From positions 620,001-684,000 of the forward strand of contig NZ_RRZK01000007.1 of NCBI RefSeq assembly GCF_004348895.1: 64,000 bases of DNA, written 5' to 3'. The stretch comes from Pseudomonas vancouverensis. GTDB lineage: Bacteria; Pseudomonadota; Gammaproteobacteria; Pseudomonadales; Pseudomonadaceae. Position numbers and translations under genes: made by a program. The notes beneath the pieces were generated by a model that worked only from the letters and a program-made list of their open reading frames with translations, made no database searches and was not told where the DNA came from. How positions within the stretch are numbered: position 1 is the stretch's first letter; each line of letters begins with the position of its first letter. Shown here piece by piece: positions 56,165 to 64,000 of the stretch.

Positions 56165-57054
56165 ACCTGGCGGCTCAGTTCATTTTTGAGCCACTGCGCC
56201 AATTGCCGGGCGCGCCCGTCTGCGGCGCGCTTGGGTAGCCACAAGGCCAGTTGCGCCGGGGTTTCACTAAAACCCCACGGCGCAACCAGGCGCCCCGCCT
56301 TCAAGTCCTCAGCCACCAAAGGCTCGGGGGCAATCGCCACGCCCAATCCGGCGACAGCGGCCTCCAACAGATAATACAAATGTTCGAAGCCCTGACCGTA
56401 CTTCAAGGCCTTGGCTTCCAGCCCTCGCTGTTGCGCCCAACTCGGCCAGGCTTGTGGGCGTGAGGTGGTGTGCAGCAAGGGCTCGTTCAGCAATGCCGTA
56501 GCCGGGGCGGCCTTGAGCCGGTCATAACCGGCAAAACGCGGGCTCAGGACCGGGCCGATGCGCTCGCTGGCCAGCTCGAAGACCTGCATGTCTGTTGGCC
56601 AGGGCGGCTCGGCAAACACCAGCAAGGCATCCAGCCCTGGCCGGCGTGGATCGAGATCGCCCTCCCCGGCGGACAGGTGCAGCCGCAAGTCCGGCAGATC
56701 GGCATTCAGCCGCCCCAGGCGCGGGATGAACCAACGCGCCAGCAGACTTCCCGAGCAGCCAAGGACAAAGGGAGCATCGGCGGTGCTTTGGGTAAGTTCG
56801 GCGCAGACCGTGCGCAAGCGCTCGAAGGCCTCTGCGCTGGCATCACGTAAGCGCAGGCCGGCATCTGTGAGTTTCAGGCCGCGACCATCCTTGACGAACA
56901 GACTGACGCCGAGGTGCTCCTCCAGCACCTTCAACTGCCGGCTGACGGCGCCGTGGGTGACGTGCAGTTGTTCAGCGGCCTGGCTGACACTGTTCAAGCG
57001 GGCGGTCGCTTCGAAGGCGCGCAAGGCGTTCAGCGGAGGAAGGTCGTGGCTCAT
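56161..57054 (-). CDS. trpI: LysR-type activator TrpI
   Basis: A 297-residue LysR regulator with N-terminal helix-turn-helix ([29 protein letters not shown]) and effector domain. It is divergent from trpBA, as in all fluorescent pseudomonads, where TrpI senses indoleglycerol phosphate and activates trpBA. Confidence 0.93.
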   Translation of the reverse strand: MSHDLPPLNALRAFEATARLNSVSQAAEQLHVTHGAVSRQLKVLEEHLGVSLFVKDGRGLKLTDAGLRLRDASAEAFERLRTVCAELTQSTADAPFVLGCSGSLLARWFIPRLGRLNADLPDLRLHLSAGEGDLDPRRPGLDALLVFAEPPWPTDMQVFELASERIGPVLSPRFAGYDRLKAAPATALLNEPLLHTTSRPQAWPSWAQQRGLEAKALKYGQGFEHLYYLLEAAVAGLGVAIAPEPLVAEDLKAGRLVAPWGFSETPAQLALWLPKRAADGRARQLAQWLKNELSRQV

Positions 57055-57059
57055 GATAT

Positions 57060-57078
57060 CTGTGAGTTTTCCTGACAG
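57060..57078. promoter_or_regulatory. candidate TrpI operator in the trpI/trpB gap
   Basis: CTGTGAG-N5-CTGACAG is a near-palindrome with one mismatch, of LysR T-N11-A form. It begins six bases before the trpI start and about 100 bases before trpB, where TrpI is expected to bind. Confidence 0.5.
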
Positions 57079-57129
57079 GTTACGGCGATCTTATCGGTTT
57101 TCAGCCTGCGGCGTCAGGGGTAGAGTTAG

Positions 57130-58397
<1,268 letters not shown>

Positions 58398-58398
<1 letters not shown>

Positions 58399-59210
58399 TG
58401 AGCCGCCTGCAAACGCGTTTTGCCGAACTCAAGCAACAGAACCGCGCCGCCCTGGTGACCTTCGTCACGGCCGGCGACCCGAGCTACGACACGTCCCTGG
58501 CGATCCTCAAGGGCTTGCCAGCCGCTGGCGCTGACGTGATCGAACTGGGCATGCCCTTCACCGATCCGATGGCCGATGGCCCGGCAATTCAACTGGCCAA
58601 CATCCGCGCCCTGGCGGCTAAACAGAACCTGGCGAAAACCCTGCAAATGGTTCGCGAGTTCCGTGCCGGCAATGCCGAGACGCCGCTGGTGCTGATGGGT
58701 TACTTCAACCCGATCCACATGTACGGCGTGCCGCGCTTCATCGCTGAAGCCAAGGAAGCCGGGGTTGATGGCTTGATCGTTGTCGACCTGCCGCCAGAGC
58801 ACAACAGTGAGCTGTGCGACCCGGCACAGGCCGCCGGCCTGGACTTCATCCGCCTGACCACGCCGACCACAGACGATGTGCGTTTGCCGACCGTGCTCAA
58901 CGGCAGCTCGGGCTTCGTCTACTACGTGTCGGTTGCCGGCGTGACCGGTGCCGCTGCCGCCACGGTCGAACACGTCGAAGAAGCCGTTGCGCGCCTGCGT
59001 CGTCACACCGACCTGCCGATCAGCATCGGTTTCGGCATCCGTACGCCGGAGCAGGCAGCGGGCATCGCACGTCTGGCTGATGGTGTGGTGGTGGGTTCGG
59101 CATTGATCGACCAGATCGCCAATGCGGCAACGCCAGAGCAGGCTGTTGATGGCGTGCTGAGTCTTTGCTCGGCCCTGGCTGATGGCGTGCGTAAGGCCCG
59201 CGTCAGCTGA
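58398..59210 (+). CDS. trpA: tryptophan synthase alpha subunit
   Basis: A 270-residue TIM-barrel enzyme that cleaves indoleglycerol phosphate to indole. Catalytic Glu is in [16 protein letters not shown] (with the adjacent Asp in VVDLPPE), and the phosphate loop is [10 protein letters not shown]. It forms the alpha2beta2 complex with TrpB. A terminator follows 63 bases downstream. Confidence 0.97.
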
Positions 59211-59272
59211 AGGTAAAGTTCCTGATACAGAGGAATTAGCGCCTCGCGACACAGACTAATCAAGCAAGACCG

Positions 59273-59305
59273 AGGGCTTCAGGACTGCGTTCTGAGGCCC
59301 TTTTT
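59273..59305 (+). terminator. trpBA terminator
   Basis: AGGGCTTCAG/CTGAGGCCCT stem (one wobble/bulge) with TTTTT following. Confidence 0.85.
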
Positions 59306-59332
59306 GCTGTAAGTGTTGTGAGGAAAGACCTG

Positions 59333-59788
59333 ATGAAAATGTCGAAACGTCTGATTGCCGGCCTGGGTGTGCTGATGCTTGGCGCAACGCTGCATGCCAA
59401 TGCTGATCAACATGACGATCACGGCCATTATGACAACCACGGTGATAACCACTATGACAATCATGGTGACTACCACGGCAACGATCATCGAGGCCCGCAG
59501 GACAATCATCGCGGCGGGCCACCTCCGCGGGACTTTGCACCCGTGCGCCAGATCATCCACGACAATCACGTCTACTTCGTGCGCGGCGCGCCACCGCCTC
59601 CGGGCGTGATCGTCGTGCGTGGCCGTCCGCTGCCCCACGGTTACTACGGCGAGCGCCTGGATAACCGTGCACTCAGCCATCTGCCGTACTACCCGGGATA
59701 TGAATGGCGTCGTGCGGGTCCCGACATCGTGCTGATCGCGGCAGGTACCGGGATTGTGTATGAGGTGTTGCAGGGCGTTCTGTACTGA
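59333..59788 (+). CDS. RcnB/CigR-like exported protein with His-Asp-rich repeat
   Basis: A 151-residue protein: signal peptide (LGVLMLGATLHANAD), then a short tandem His/Asp/Asn repeat (about 24-58: units like DNHGD and DHGHYDNHGD), a Pro-rich link (RGAPPPPGVIVV), and the C-terminal RcnB-like motif LPYYPGYEWRRAGPDIVLI with a hydrophobic end. GAGGAA is well placed before the ATG at 59333. Metal binding by the His repeat is an inference; the C-terminal part resembles CigR-type proteins. Confidence 0.8.
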   Translation: MKMSKRLIAGLGVLMLGATLHANADQHDDHGHYDNHGDNHYDNHGDYHGNDHRGPQDNHRGGPPPRDFAPVRQIIHDNHVYFVRGAPPPPGVIVVRGRPLPHGYYGERLDNRALSHLPYYPGYEWRRAGPDIVLIAAGTGIVYEVLQGVLY

Positions 59789-59795
59789 CGATTCT

Positions 59796-59829
59796 GCCTG
59801 TAGGAGCGAACCTGTTCGCTCCTACAGGC
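59796..59829. repeat. REP-like palindrome, 16-bp perfect arms
   Basis: GCCTGTAGGAGCGAAC/GTTCGCTCCTACAGGC with a two-base loop, between convergent genes. It can end both transcripts. Confidence 0.88.
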
Positions 59830-59835
59830 TCAGAT

Positions 59836-61797
59836 TCAAGGCAACTCCAACCCGCCCGCGGCCTTGTGCAGTTTGCGCAGGTGCTCGCCGATCTGTTTCA
59901 CGTTCTCCTCGTTGGCCGCCATCTCGGCGGCCCGGCTTGGTTCAAGCAACGCGCGTACTTCCTTGTCCAGGTCACCGGACAGCGCCAGTAGCTGTTTCTG
60001 CCGTTGGGCGCTTTCCGCCTCAAGATGTTCTGATTCGCTCGGTTGTGGCAGCCCGTAACCGTTGGTACCCAGCAGTTCTGCCGGGCGACTGAGGAAGCCG
60101 CTGTTGGCGAGAATTTCCTTGAGTGTCGCGTTGGCCTGGTCCATGCCGCCATTCTTCAGTTCGCGAGCGCCCAGATAGCGCTGCTTCACTTCATCCTGGG
60201 CCAGAAGCAACTGCCGACGGAAGCTCGCCTGCTCCAGCAGGAGCAAAGCTGCGCTGGTGCGCAAGTCAGCCTGCTGGAACCACGGGCGACGCTCTTCGGC
60301 CTTCAGATCCAGCCAGTCCTCGACCGTTTCCTGTTTGATCGGCAAGTGCTTTTTAAGCACCTCGAACATGGCCTGATAACGGTCGCGGAAGGAGTCGAAA
60401 CGGTAGCCCAGGCGCAACGCTTCCTTGGGATTGTCCAGCACGCTGGTGTCGGCCATCCCTCGGCCTTTGAGCACTTCCAGCAAGCCGTTGGGCATGATGT
60501 TGTCGAGGGCGACCAGTTTTGAGTTGTCGGTGCCGCTGCGCAGCAGTTTCAGCTCTTCAACGGCGCAGTTGTTGGACAGGAAGAAATAGTTGCCGTCGTA
60601 GCTCCAGTGCATTTCGGCGGCGCGCTCGACGACCCCTTCAATCTCTTTGCGCGACAGGTTCAGGGGCACGGAGGCCAGGCTGCGCAATTCGGTCTTGGTG
60701 TATTCGTCGATCACCTGGGCCAGGGGCAGGACAAACAGGCGCGACGGGTATTTGCCCACCAGACCATCCCAGCTCGACAGTTGCACGTCGCCGACAAAGG
60801 CGCGATACGACAGCACCAGATGCTGGTCCAGGTCGAGGCGGCAATCCGGGCCACGTGGTCGACCCGGTGCACAGATCACCAGGCGCAACATGCTGTGGCC
60901 CCAGCGACTGACCCAGTTCTGATTGGCCTCGGCCAATAGATAGTCGACTGCATAAACCCGCTCCGGATCGACCTGGCCCAGTGGGGTCCTTGCGAAATCG
61001 TTGCCGGCATTGAGGAACGCGAAAGTTTTGCCGCATTCGTTTTTGGCGGCGGGCGCCCAGCCGAAATGTTCCTTGTAGTAGCGATACAGCGACGGCCGGC
61101 GGCAGGCGTAGCTCGGGTCGAGGAGGAAGTACTCCATGTTGACCGCGACGAACTCTTTCGGGCTGCTGATTTCGTAGATGTCCGGGCTGCGGGCGATTTG
61201 GCGGTTGTGCTGCTCACGTTCGCCGCGACGACCAACGTATTGCTGCCAGCCGGCGAGATCGAGCAAGCGCGGATCGTCACTGAGGGTAAAGCGCCGGCCC
61301 GACTGGCTGCGGCACTCATCCGGAAGGCCGATCAAGCCTGAGCTGTTGTTGCGTCGGGTGCAGCGCTGAATCAGCTTGCGCTCGGCATCCGGCCACAAAC
61401 GTGCGCGGTCGTAGATGTGGGTGAGTTCGTGCAGCACCGTAGCCAGCATTTCCTGGCGTACCGTGCCGTGGGGGCGATAGGTTTTTTCTGTGGCGGCAGT
61501 GCCGTCCGTGAGGCTGTCGAGCAAGTTGCGGTTCAGGTCGAGCTCGGACACTGGCGATGCCTGGCCGTAGGCATTGCTCGGCATCTTGTCGGTCCAGCCG
61601 ACGTCGATGCGTCGATCCAGTTGCTCGATGAAGCGTGGCGGCAACTTCTGCATGGCTTCATCGAGCAGAGCCTGGCTGGCTTGCTGTTGCGCGGGGCTCA
61701 GGCCTTCGGTCTTGAGGTGTAGTTGAAGGCCTGCGTGGGCCGTGTTGCCGAGTAGCAACACGGTCCCGGCCAGCAGCCAGGCGCTTAAGCGCTTCAC
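59836..61797 (-). CDS. DUF4105 domain exported protein with HELTH motif
   Basis: A 653-residue protein with signal peptide (LLLGNTAHAG). The N-terminal third has a zincin-like TVLHELTHIYDRARL motif with YEISSPKEFVAVNMEYFL downstream (possible third-ligand Glu). The middle DUF4105 domain contains RWGHSMLRLVICAPG, and the C-terminal third (about 480-650) is helical. Envelope location is likely; enzyme function is unproven. The downstream small genes are related DUF2388 proteins, which often neighbour this family in pseudomonads. Confidence 0.85.
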   Translation of the reverse strand: MKRLSAWLLAGTVLLLGNTAHAGLQLHLKTEGLSPAQQQASQALLDEAMQKLPPRFIEQLDRRIDVGWTDKMPSNAYGQASPVSELDLNRNLLDSLTDGTAATEKTYRPHGTVRQEMLATVLHELTHIYDRARLWPDAERKLIQRCTRRNNSSGLIGLPDECRSQSGRRFTLSDDPRLLDLAGWQQYVGRRGEREQHNRQIARSPDIYEISSPKEFVAVNMEYFLLDPSYACRRPSLYRYYKEHFGWAPAAKNECGKTFAFLNAGNDFARTPLGQVDPERVYAVDYLLAEANQNWVSRWGHSMLRLVICAPGRPRGPDCRLDLDQHLVLSYRAFVGDVQLSSWDGLVGKYPSRLFVLPLAQVIDEYTKTELRSLASVPLNLSRKEIEGVVERAAEMHWSYDGNYFFLSNNCAVEELKLLRSGTDNSKLVALDNIMPNGLLEVLKGRGMADTSVLDNPKEALRLGYRFDSFRDRYQAMFEVLKKHLPIKQETVEDWLDLKAEERRPWFQQADLRTSAALLLLEQASFRRQLLLAQDEVKQRYLGARELKNGGMDQANATLKEILANSGFLSRPAELLGTNGYGLPQPSESEHLEAESAQRQKQLLALSGDLDKEVRALLEPSRAAEMAANEENVKQIGEHLRKLHKAAGGLELP

Positions 61798-62114
61798 AGT
61801 GCGAGTATGGCTTCGGCGAGATCCTGGTCACTGGCATCGCGTGCTTCCGGTACACGAGTGCGCAACAGGTCGAGGGCGGACTCCAGGTGGGCGCCGCGGA
61901 TATCACCGTTGCTGGCAACGAAGCTGGCGGCATCGTCCTGCGCTTCGCGGACGATTTTCGAGTCGCGAATGGAAGTGGTGGTGTCCGAGGTGAAATCGAG
62001 GGTGCGCTGGGTAGCGCGAATCAGCATGTTACTGGTGGCAACCAGAGTATGTGCCTGGGCCACATCGGCCAACAGCAGCAGGCCTAAGGTGGCAGCAATC
62101 AGCGGGTTACGCAT
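61794..62114 (-). CDS. DUF2388 protein, copy 1
   Basis: A 106-residue exported protein (signal peptide ending ADVAQA), with family core AQDDAASFVASNGDIRGAHLESAL and ending DLAEAILAL. It overlaps the DUF4105 gene by four bases, implying coupled translation. GGAG precedes the ATG at 62114. Function unknown. Confidence 0.88.
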   Translation of the reverse strand: MRNPLIAATLGLLLLADVAQAHTLVATSNMLIRATQRTLDFTSDTTTSIRDSKIVREAQDDAASFVASNGDIRGAHLESALDLLRTRVPEARDASDQDLAEAILAL

Positions 62115-62142
62115 GGAACGACTCCAGATAAAACGAGAATAA

Positions 62143-62460
62143 CTATTGGACGAGAATTGCCTGTGCCAGTTCAAGGTCGCTGGCATGAAGTTTTGCCTGG
62201 GTTCGGCGCAAGTAACGCAGGGCCGATTCCAGTTGTGCGCCTCTCATTTGGCCGTCAGTGGCAACGAATGCCGCAGCGTCATCCTGGGCGGCGAGCAGCA
62301 GTTTATGTTCGAAGGGCGCGGAGGTCACGAGGCTTGTGGCATAACCGCTGGCGACAATGCCTTGGGTGGACAGGTTGAAAGCATCGTAGGCACAGGCGGA
62401 GCCCGAAAAACCGAGGGTGAAAAACACTGGAGTAATCAGGGTAACTGAAAGAAAACGCAT
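62143..62460 (-). CDS. DUF2388 protein, copy 2
   Basis: A 105-residue exported protein (signal peptide ending GSACA), core AAQDDAAAFVATDGQMRGAQ and LHASDLELAQAILVQ. I chose the ATG at 62460 (MRFLSVTLITPVFF). It is 28 bases upstream of copy 1. Of the three it diverges most in its N-terminal half. Confidence 0.86.
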   Translation of the reverse strand: MRFLSVTLITPVFFTLGFSGSACAYDAFNLSTQGIVASGYATSLVTSAPFEHKLLLAAQDDAAAFVATDGQMRGAQLESALRYLRRTQAKLHASDLELAQAILVQ

Positions 62461-62527
62461 GAGACTCGACAGTTGAATGTGAGTCCGAAGGCTAGCGCAA
62501 GGCCCGGCCGGGAGCCAGCACTGAAAC

Positions 62528-62551
62528 ATGGGGACACGCCTGGCGTGCCCC
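62528..62551 (-). terminator. hairpin between DUF2388 copies 3 and 2
   Basis: GGGGACACGCC/GGCGTGCCCC with one bulge, 16 bases after the copy 3 stop. There is no U-run, so termination may be partial. Confidence 0.5.
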
Positions 62552-62566
62552 TCATTTGTGCAGCGC

Positions 62567-62887
62567 TTAGATGGTCAGGATGGCCTGGGCCAGTTGCGCG
62601 TCAGAGGCGTTCAGCTGGGGTGCCTTGTGACGAATGTGGTCAAGGGCGCTTTCCAGTTTCACGCCACGAATGTTGCCTTCGGTGGCCACGAAGCTGGCGG
62701 CATCATCACGGGCGGCGAGAACGATCTTGTCGTCCTTGAACGAAGAGGAGATGACGTTGGTGGTAGCGTCGGAGGTGGCCTTGAGCGCGTTGACCACTGC
62801 GTCGGTGGTGACGATGAAGCTGGTGGCGCTGGCATTGGCTGCCACGGCAAACAGGGCTGCAGCGCTGAGCAGGCGAAGACGAGACAT
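62567..62887 (-). CDS. DUF2388 protein, copy 3
   Basis: A 106-residue exported protein (signal peptide ending NASA), core AARDDAASFVATEGNIRGVKLESALDHI and ending DAQLAQAILTI. AAAGGAGT precedes the ATG. It is the first of the three in transcription order. Confidence 0.9.
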   Translation of the reverse strand: MSRLRLLSAAALFAVAANASATSFIVTTDAVVNALKATSDATTNVISSSFKDDKIVLAARDDAASFVATEGNIRGVKLESALDHIRHKAPQLNASDAQLAQAILTI

Positions 62888-63032
62888 GGTGTAACTCCTT
62901 TGGGTGAGTCAATTGAAAAATGGCGCAATGTCTGCAAGCGCTGACGCCAGGCAGCCGGCGTTCGCCACGTTCTGCCTTGATATTAGGCTTATGCGTGGCG
63001 GTTCGAACAGCCCCGTCTGTAGGGCTGGAAAG

Positions 63033-63245
63033 TCAGCGCCAGAATGGCTTGTCCAGTTCATTGGCTCGATCGCAATGACTGATGCCCATATCGGACAGTT
63101 GCCGATCATCGAGTTCCGCCAGTAAACGCCGCGTTTTCACTTTCTCCAGCGTTTCCCACAGCCATTTCGTATACCTGAGTAGCCGGGAAACACCGGTAGG
63201 ACCGGGTTGAGTCAGCGGGATAGACACATCCTGTGGGTTTTTCAT
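63033..63245 (-). CDS. DUF1127 protein, copy 1
   Basis: A 70-residue protein with the C-terminal DUF1127 signature TRRLLAELDDRQLSDMGISH and ending ELDKPFWR. I chose the ATG at 63245 (MKNPQDVSIPLTQ). Small Arg-rich DUF1127 proteins have been linked to RNA binding and phosphate or carbon metabolism in alphaproteobacteria; the role here is unknown. Confidence 0.88.
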   Translation of the reverse strand: MKNPQDVSIPLTQPGPTGVSRLLRYTKWLWETLEKVKTRRLLAELDDRQLSDMGISHCDRANELDKPFWR

Positions 63246-63351
63246 GGCGCAGTCCCTGATCGATGGAAAGATTCCATCCTGACCGCGCAGCACATTCCCT
63301 CACAGACACACTGCAGTGATATTGTACCTGTTCAGTTGTAGCTATTTGCAA

Positions 63352-63374
63352 ACTGTACTGGTGTTTGTATCTGG
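63352..63374. promoter_or_regulatory. TGTACTGGT-type repeat upstream of DUF1127 copy 1
   Basis: ACTGTACTGGT (63352-63362), followed 12 bases on by TGTATCTGG (63366-63374). The same motif recurs upstream of DUF1127 copy 2. Confidence 0.5.
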
Positions 63375-63407
63375 CTACTGTAAATCGCGTTTCAGAGGCC
63401 CAAAACG

Positions 63408-63443
63408 ACAAGACCCGTCGTGGTTTCCCACGACGGGTCTTGT
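63408..63443 (-). terminator. strong terminator after DUF1127 copy 2
   Basis: ACAAGACCCGTCGTGG/CCACGACGGGTCTTGT, a 16-bp perfect stem with TTTC loop. It is followed by TCGTTTT on the minus strand. Confidence 0.88.
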
Positions 63444-63500
63444 TTGTTCAATTCGGGTTGCTGGCGGTTAACCCTATGGGTCAGGGCCAGCGACGCTGAT

Positions 63501-63716
63501 TTAGCGCCAGAACGGCTTGCTCAGCTCTTCGAAGCGTTGTGCTTCGCTGATCCCGGCATCGGCCAGCAGACGCGAATCCAGGCGAGCCAGTTGGTGGCGG
63601 CTGGAGATGCGGCGCTGCCACAGCATCAGGTTGGCGATTACGCGCAGAGGCAGGGAAGCCTGGGTTTTTGCAGCAGTGTCTTCGAAGAACAGTTCGGAAC
63701 TGAGTGTACGTTCCAT
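63501..63716 (-). CDS. DUF1127 protein, copy 2
   Basis: A 71-residue protein: MERTLSSELFFED, a helix rich in Leu/Arg, and the signature QLARLDSRLLADAGISEAQ ending ELSKPFWR like copy 1. I chose the ATG at 63716 because GGAAGGA is then about nine bases away; it would touch an ATG at 63725. Confidence 0.9.
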   Translation of the reverse strand: MERTLSSELFFEDTAAKTQASLPLRVIANLMLWQRRISSRHQLARLDSRLLADAGISEAQRFEELSKPFWR

Positions 63717-63847
63717 GGTTGACATCCTTCCGCTTGTGGCGGGATTAGGTAGTGGTTTAACTGGTGCCCATGATCCTCCTCTTTGCCTAGCCTCTGTAGA
63801 TACAGTTCATCTGTATTGTGAGAGCTCAGTTAACTGTTTATAGGGGG

Positions 63848-63964
63848 TGTACTGGTCGAAAATGAGGCAACTGTACTGGTCTGCACTGTTTGTGTGCATT
63901 ATTGTGGTTTTGCCGTGAGGGTTTAGGTGTTTTCTGTAGGAAATGACCAGTACAGCAGTACAGT
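63848..63964. promoter_or_regulatory. cluster of TGTACTGGTC direct and inverted repeats
   Basis: TGTACTGGTC occurs at 63848-63857 and 63872-63881 (24 bases apart), and its exact reverse complement at 63945-63954, followed at once by a near copy (63955-63964). Such paired sites suggest a dimeric regulator; GntR/MocR-type regulators bind repeats of this style. Nearby are CTGTAGATACAG (63794-63805) and ATACAG-N5-CTGTAT (63800-63816). The gene read away from this region would start beyond the window. Confidence 0.55.
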
Positions 63965-64000
63965 TTTTGACGATTAGGATTCGCTTGCTGACGAAACTGT

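Noticed and set aside
63794..63816. LexA site upstream of DUF1127 copy 2
   Set aside because: CTGTAGATACAG and ATACAG-N5-CTGTAT are palindromic but do not fit CTG-N10-CAG spacing.

Overview
The window is chromosomal DNA of a Pseudomonas, most likely of the P. fluorescens group. The evidence is GC-rich coding, the gene sets prlC-yheV, coxBA-ctaG-coxC-ctaAB-sco, metNIQ, znuBC-zur/znuA, thrB-polA-ersA-engB, cc4-dsbA, algB-kinB and trpI/trpBA, REP-type palindromes carrying GGAGCGA/GCTCGC, and a LexA box of the form CTG-N10-CAG. Most of it is core genome with tight operons, ATGA-type overlaps and clear hairpin terminators. No tRNA, rRNA, CRISPR array, insertion sequence or prophage is visible.

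Layout. 1-2.8 kb: end of an MCE/Mla-type lipid transport operon. 2.9-7.2 kb: HAD phosphatase, gamma carbonic anhydrase, oligopeptidase A, a zinc ribbon protein and a periplasmic phosphatase. 7.4-8.3 kb: an AT-richer insert with two tandem paralogous 101-residue proteins, one with an EF-hand/dockerin-like calcium loop. 8.5-11.1 kb: a LexA-controlled SplB-like radical SAM protein, a beta carbonic anhydrase and a conserved hypothetical protein. 11.4-20.1 kb: the complete aa3-type cytochrome c oxidase cluster with its assembly and heme A genes. 20.1-21.2 kb: an AT-rich orphan Rhs-core toxin gene whose toxin domain is cut by one in-frame TGA. 21.4-26.3 kb: methionine ABC transporter and a large catalase. 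26.3-31.5 kb: zinc uptake and its regulator, and homoserine kinase. 31.6-40.4 kb: polA, the ErsA small RNA with an AlgU-type promoter, engB, cytochromes, dsbA, a nuclease-fold protein and a diguanylate cyclase. 40.5-47.6 kb: AmpD-type amidase, a membrane EAL phosphodiesterase, KinB/AlgB and small envelope proteins including an Ivy-like protein. 48.3-55.7 kb: GltP, an SpmA-SpmB fusion, lipoproteins, OsmC, a luciferase-like oxidoreductase, two DUF1161 proteins and dodecin. 55.8-59.3 kb: DUF883 protein, TrpI and TrpBA. 59.3-63.7 kb: an RcnB/CigR-like protein, a DUF4105 protein, three DUF2388 paralogues and two DUF1127 proteins. The last 275 bases hold a set of repeated operator-like motifs and no gene start.

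How the genes work together. The oxidase cluster encodes subunits, copper delivery (CtaG, Sco), SURF1 and heme O/A synthesis in one direction. The zinc block pairs the divergent znuA with zur-znuC-znuB around a shared operator region. ErsA and AlgB-KinB both belong to the envelope-stress/alginate network. Compared with what I recall of P. aeruginosa PAO1, the window joins blocks that lie apart there (around PA0065-PA0069, PA0104-PA0114, PA5505-PA5478 and PA0035-PA0039), and accessory genes lie at some of the joins.

The items most worth a second look are the interrupted Rhs toxin, the tandem calcium-loop paralogues, the repeated TGTACTGGTC motifs around the DUF1127 genes, and the 30-bp perfect inverted repeat inside the oxidase operon.
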